Shown here piece by piece: positions 29,015 to 32,614 of a stretch of DNA of 32,614 nt. Positions within the stretch are counted from its first letter, which is position 1, and every line of letters begins with the position of its first letter. This DNA is from Chara braunii (Eukaryota > Streptophyta > Charophyceae > Charales > Characeae): positions 7,700,353 through 7,732,966 of the forward strand of contig BFEA01000001.1 in NCBI GenBank assembly GCA_003427395.1, given 5' to 3'. A program made the position numbers and the translations under genes. Under the pieces are notes generated by a model, which made no database searches, was not told the origin of the DNA, and saw only the letters and a list, made by a program, of their open reading frames with translations.

Positions 29015-29145
29015 GTGCACACACGCGCAGCACACCAGACGTTCGCAGCGCGCACTGCGCACCCAGATGCGCGGCGCTCGCCAATGCACGCGCACCTCGG
29101 GTCCGCGGACAGCGCGCTGCGCAGCGCACAGTGCCGGTGCACCGC
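29015..29145. other. CpG-dense GC-rich segment
   Basis: Many GCGC, CGCG and GCGCAGCGC motifs are crowded here while flanking DNA is A/T- or purine-rich. No gene or promoter motif can be assigned. Confidence 0.6.
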
Positions 29146-29347
29146 AAGTATGGTTTAAAGTTTAAGCCCTACCGAGGCTACCAGCATGGCATGGGACCAC
29201 TTGTCCAGCCGTGCCATCGGAGCCAATGCAGCCTGGAACCCAAATCGTCTTTTTTAAGTTTTCTTTTTTTTTTTAGTTTTCTTTTTTTCTTTTTTTTTTA
29301 GTATAGCATTTGGGGGTGACCTGCGGGCAAAACTTGTTTGATAACTT

Positions 29348-29349
<2 letters not shown>

Positions 29350-29379
<30 letters not shown>
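29350..29379. repeat. T-run of about 30, possible A-tail of a minus-strand retro-insert
   Basis: The homopolymer is followed on the plus strand by unrecognised sequence. It could be the tail of an antisense retro-element, but no body was identified. Confidence 0.5.
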
Positions 29380-29792
29380 AATCTTTCTGGGATCCTTGTC
29401 CGGGATTTGCCCAGACCTAGCCTGGCCGGGCCACCTGCGCAGCCCAAGTTGGTCCGGGTGTCCCAGGTGGTAGGTAGCCCAGATTCCTACCCATATAGGA
29501 CCACCTGTCCTAAACTAATTGCAACAGTCCTAATCACCTAACCAAATAGCAATTGTACTTGCAAAAGAAAAGCATGACAAATGGAATTCACACATGACGC
29601 AGTCCAGTATACAGTCGGTAACCACCCGTCTTGTGCTTCGCTCATGCCCATTGCCTTAACTAACGGCTTCTACCAGGTGGACAGTGTGCAGGGCATTTAA
29701 AATGGACCCACCCAGGGCATAGCAATCAAGTGGTCAGCACACCCAATCAAGAATCATTTAGCAGAGCAGCAGGAAGGGCAAATCATGAAATA

Positions 29793-29892
29793 TTTAACGT
29801 CGCAGCAGGACGATGACTCAAAAAACCATTTGATGTCGCAGCAGGACAATGAATTAATCAAGAATTAGTTAATGTCGCAACAGGACAGCATG
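29793..29892. repeat. Short tandem repeat, ATGTCGCAGCAGGACAATGA type, three units
   Basis: Three imperfect units start near 29793, 29830 and 29868 with period 37-38 (ACGTCGCAGCAGGACGATGA, ATGTCGCAGCAGGACAATGA, ATGTCGCAACAGGACAGC). Confidence 0.8.
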
Positions 29893-30323
29893 GTCAAGAT
29901 GCCTTGCTATGCCCTGCTGATGCTGAGTGTGTATTCTGTGCATGCACGCCTGAACTTCTGCCACATCCACCTTATCATCAGGGCCCTTCCCATACACCAC
30001 CACCCTTCTCCCACCAGATGCATCAGAAGCAGGATGACCCTCAAGGCTGTGTGACCACTCTTGAGCAAAACGATCTTCCTCACCGTCTGAAGATAATCTG
30101 ACAGGTAGATAGGATTTACTGTTTAGGATAAGCCTTGCTAATCCTGCTGACTCAACACGAATCGCCTGACCAACTTCAGCTGCTGCTGATGCTGTTTGAG
30201 GACCGGTCAGCACCGAGGAACTACCAGCAGATTCACCAATAATGTGAGCCTTACCGCCTCTCGCTGGAGTCTAGCAACGGCACTCACCAATAAATACTCC
30301 CGTCGCTCGTTGATGCTTCTGCA

Positions 30324-30534
30324 CATCTGCTCTCAAACTAGCGGATGAGTCGTCCAACTGGCAAAAATTGAACACACTGCCAGTCAATCCTGTTGCCAGC
30401 CTGCAGCCTCCTGTTGATGCTTACTCCGCCTTCCGCCCATCTGCTCTCAACCTCGCGGATGAGTCGTCCAGCTGGCGAGAATTGAACACACTCCCAGTCC
30501 ATCCTGTTGCCAGCCTGCAGCCTCCTGTTGCCGG
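30324..30534. repeat. About 100-bp tandem duplication
   Basis: Units starting CATCTGCTCTCAAACTAGCG (30324) and CATCTGCTCTCAACCTCGCG (30438) share GGATGAGTCGTCCA, AATTGAACACACT and CCTGTTGCCAGCCTGCAGCC, at an offset of 114 bases. Confidence 0.85.
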
Positions 30535-31471
30535 CCCCGAACCTTACTTACCCACCAGTAGGCGACAGCAACCTTCCCTAGGAGCTGCTCCGATACCTTG
30601 CATGGAACCGCCCGCTGAGAACTCAATTCATGACTAGCGCAAACTTCTGATCAGCATGCGTGAGTAGCCCAAGCCGAGAGCAGAATTGGAAAAAGGACAA
30701 GATGAAAGTCGCACCTGTACAAGAACGCACACCACACTGACATCTCTTCAAGTTGATTATGAAAGCCCTCTTCTCACCTCCGTCCAACCGACACAACAAC
30801 AGAGTAGTTAGTTCCCAACTCAGGTAAGAATCACCCTATACTACTGCCTAGTCTAGCCTATCTATCTCATCCACCACGCCACCGAGCTCTGTCGACTGTT
30901 GCAGATGACCACTTGACAAGTCTGTCTGACCCCACTTCAAGTGGCTTTCCCTGCCGACCTCTGTTAAGTGTCTGCCGAATTCTCCCATACCGTTCCTCGC
31001 CCTCCAGAGGACCACCTTCGTTCAACCGCCACCCCTACTATATATGGCACCCAACCAGCCATGGCGCCCAGCTTCCCTTCCCAACATCTACCGCTATCGT
31101 GCTGGCTGGCGACTGTACAATTGTCCTGTTACTTATGCTCACATGCATTGACCTAGCACCGTAGCAGCCAGTCAGCAACCTGCCGTCCGAATGTCCCCTT
31201 GACTCGCTAGGCGCTAACTTATATTCCGGGTCTTCCCTAGACTGGCAGGGACTGCCTACCAGAAGTTTCTGGATTGAGATGAAATCCAACAGGACTCAGG
31301 CAGTGTTACTGGGTTCCCACCTGGGACTGCCGGGCCTATATCTCCTGTACGAGGGAGCGAGGGCCTACCAGCCCTGTACTACCTGCTGTGCAGCCTAGGG
31401 GCCTTGCAAATTATAGACCGACGTTTTGAGTCTATGGCTGTAGATTTGTTGCTACATCCACGCCCTGCCAC

Positions 31472-31567
31472 AGTGGTGTTTTAGCTTGCAATTGTAGAAA
31501 AGTCTGAAAAGGCAGTGGAATAAAGGCTGATGGTATATAATTGCAACTTGCAAGCTAAAACACCACT
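31472..31567. repeat. Perfect 20-bp inverted repeat / hairpin
   Basis: Arm 31472-31491 (AGTGGTGTTTTAGCTTGCAA) is exactly complementary to 31548-31567, with a 56-base loop in which GCAATT and AATTGC can pair further. Part of the loop (GCAGTGGAA.AAAGGCTGATG) is repeated directly at about 31606-31628. It could be a small RNA-type hairpin or a fold-back element. Confidence 0.8.
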
Positions 31568-31878
31568 AAAACACCCACAGGCTTCTTGAACTGCAATTTT
31601 AGAAGTGCAGTGGAACAAAGGCTGATGTCCTCGTCCAGTCGAGAAAGCAGTGAAAATGATGACTCAGGTATGGTGGGCTTGACAGGTGGGACCAGAATTT
31701 CCACCCATGATGGGGGGGAATGACATTCAAAGACTTTCAGACTGGGTACTCTTCATGTTGAACTTGTAAGGCCAACTGGTAGAAGAGACGATGGACCAGG
31801 ACCAACAGGGTCCGAGAAAGAAAATAGAAGGGACATCCCTTGCATTCTCTCTTCACCCACGCCCCTCCCCCCCCACTC

Positions 31879-31897
31879 TTTTTTTTTTTTTTTTTTC
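31879..31897. repeat. T-run, possible A-tail on the minus strand
   Basis: On the minus strand the run follows AATGAAAGCCTTTTTCCGGGG, which looks like a polyadenylated 3' end. The body of such an insert could not be identified. Confidence 0.4.
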
Positions 31898-32252
31898 CCC
31901 GGAAAAAGGCTTTCATTACTTAATTGGAAAGAAGGGGCCGGCCACCCCACATAAAGGCCGGGTCTGGGAGCATTACACAGTGTTATGCTTTTGACACGAC
32001 CCAAAGAGGACCCGGAAAAGGAGGCAACCACCTTAAACTTCCCTGCTCATTTTCCTACGCTTGAACCCTAAACCCTACCCTTTTCTACTTGCTGAATACT
32101 TCCTGTACCCCCTCCCCCCCCCTGTTCTATATTGCATTCTGTGTGGCAATTAACGATCTGACATTGATGTTGCTGCCGCTCATTGAAATTATGGTGACGA
32201 ACCTGAACCTGAACTTAGATAGATGAGGAGGAGGAAGAGGACAATGACAACT

Positions 32253-32253
32253 G

Positions 32254-32301
<48 letters not shown>

Positions 32302-32400
32302 CAATGATAATGATGAGGATAATGATTGATGATGATGATGGAGGAGGAGGAGGAGGAGGAGGAGGGGGAGGAGGAAGAGGAGGAAGAGGAGGACGAGGAG
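32253..32400. repeat. (GAT)n and (GGA)n microsatellites
   Basis: A GAT run of about 48 bases and a GGA-rich tract at 32339-32400 lie 51 bases before the next exon's first base. The poly-Met, poly-Gly and poly-Ser frames here are artefacts. Confidence 0.95.
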
Positions 32401-32451
32401 GATGACTAATGCAGGCCTGTACACATACTCCTGTTGAGATGATGATGACAG

Positions 32452-32563
32452 TTCTATCGTGCTTCTGCGGGCAGACATCGGTCGGTTACCTTTTCCATCC
32501 AAGTCTATCGATGCAGTTCATGCAGGTGCTGCTCTCCACTGTTGGCCCTCACCTTCCCTCGCG
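32452..32563 (+). CDS. UbiE-like chloroplast methyltransferase, internal exon e (LPFPS...HCWPSP)
   Basis: One base completes the split Ser codon (TC+T), followed by 37 codons. They read SIVLLRADIGRLPFPSKSID and AVHAGAALHCWPSPSLA, matching the plant family sequence RADxxRLPFxSxSxDAVHAGAAxHCWPSP. This is the region after SAM motif II that closes over the active site. The acceptor is GATGACAG at 32444-32451 and the donor is GCG|GTAAGC at 32564, an excellent 5' splice site, leaving phase 0. The exon is short and lies just after microsatellite repeats, so an ORF scan that needs a start codon would miss it. The remaining 65-70 C-terminal residues expected in the family should lie downstream. Confidence 0.93.
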
Positions 32564-32614
32564 GTAAGCATTCTCCAACCCCCTTTTCTTTTTTCTTTTT
32601 TCTTTTTTCTTTTT
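32564..32614 (+). other. Start of the next methyltransferase intron, with C(T)n tail
   Basis: A GTAAGC donor is followed by an imperfect CTTTTTT repeat (about 32583-32614) that runs off the window. Confidence 0.8.

Larger units (their letters stand above)
26824..32451 (+). other. Intron of the methyltransferase gene (about 5.6 kb)
   Basis: It begins GTATGG and ends GATGACAG. It is filled with mitochondrial-derived pieces (27365-28076), a gypsy RT fragment (28085-28672), simple repeats, T-runs and a hairpin. Between 28790 and 32250 I see no gene other than the listed repeats. Frames at 29869-30213 (minus) and 30368-30637 (plus) have no recognised domain. Confidence 0.8.

Noticed and set aside
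29869-30213. A 114-codon minus-strand frame
   Set aside because: It overlaps short tandem repeats and has no recognisable domain or family motif.
32215-32502. Poly-Met, poly-Gly and poly-Ser frames over the GAT/GGA tract
   Set aside because: Microsatellite translation. The real coding sequence here is the exon at 32452-32563.

Overview
This is a nuclear land-plant segment. One multi-exon gene on the + strand runs through the whole window, and nearly everything else is transposon, organelle-derived or simple-repeat DNA inside its introns. The gene encodes a plant chloroplast UbiE-like, SAM-dependent methyltransferase of the type of Arabidopsis At1g78140/At2g41040. Five internal exons can be placed by homology, GT-AG borders and matching codon phases: 602-702, 1692-1832, 22553-22634, 26630-26823 and 32452-32563. 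Together they carry about 210 codons: a split four-cysteine zinc ribbon, the SAM-binding glycine motif, and the conserved LPFPS...HCWPSP block. The exons for the transit peptide and the C-terminus lie outside the window or were not recognised.

The second placed intron (1833-22552) is about 20.7 kb. It holds four copies of one plant L1-type LINE family with reverse transcriptase and zf-RVT domains. LINE-A is on the minus strand (about 2152-7965). LINE-B, LINE-C and LINE-D are on the plus strand (about 7966-13081, 13082-14740 and 17660-21419). LINE-A and LINE-B are each split by a TG...CA element with a short target duplication, most simply a solo LTR (2293-3161 and 9325-10449). The same intron holds a pair of tRNA-like SINE units (15085-15366 and 15475-15691). 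It also holds a U2 snRNA retrocopy (21836-22050) with an A-tail and a 15-base target-site duplication.

The third intron (22635-26629) holds simple repeats and one long hairpin. The fourth (26824-32451) holds a mosaic of mitochondrial pieces: a large-subunit rRNA core (27365-27525), the 3' end of nad3 (27535-27681) and the 3' end of an atp4-like frame (27965-28076). A decayed Ty3/gypsy reverse transcriptase fragment (28085-28672) abuts it. Further on are a second hairpin, short tandem repeats and a GAT/GGA microsatellite that nearly touches the last exon.

The very long TE-filled introns and a nad3 tryptophan position encoded as CGG (a C-to-U editing-type codon) suggest a large-genome plant with an actively editing mitochondrial lineage, for example a fern, lycophyte or hornwort. 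That placement is inference. No bacterial-type operon, CRISPR array or defence system is present. The least ordinary items are the U2 retrocopy, the mitochondrial mosaic, the nested solo LTRs and the tRNA-like SINE pair.
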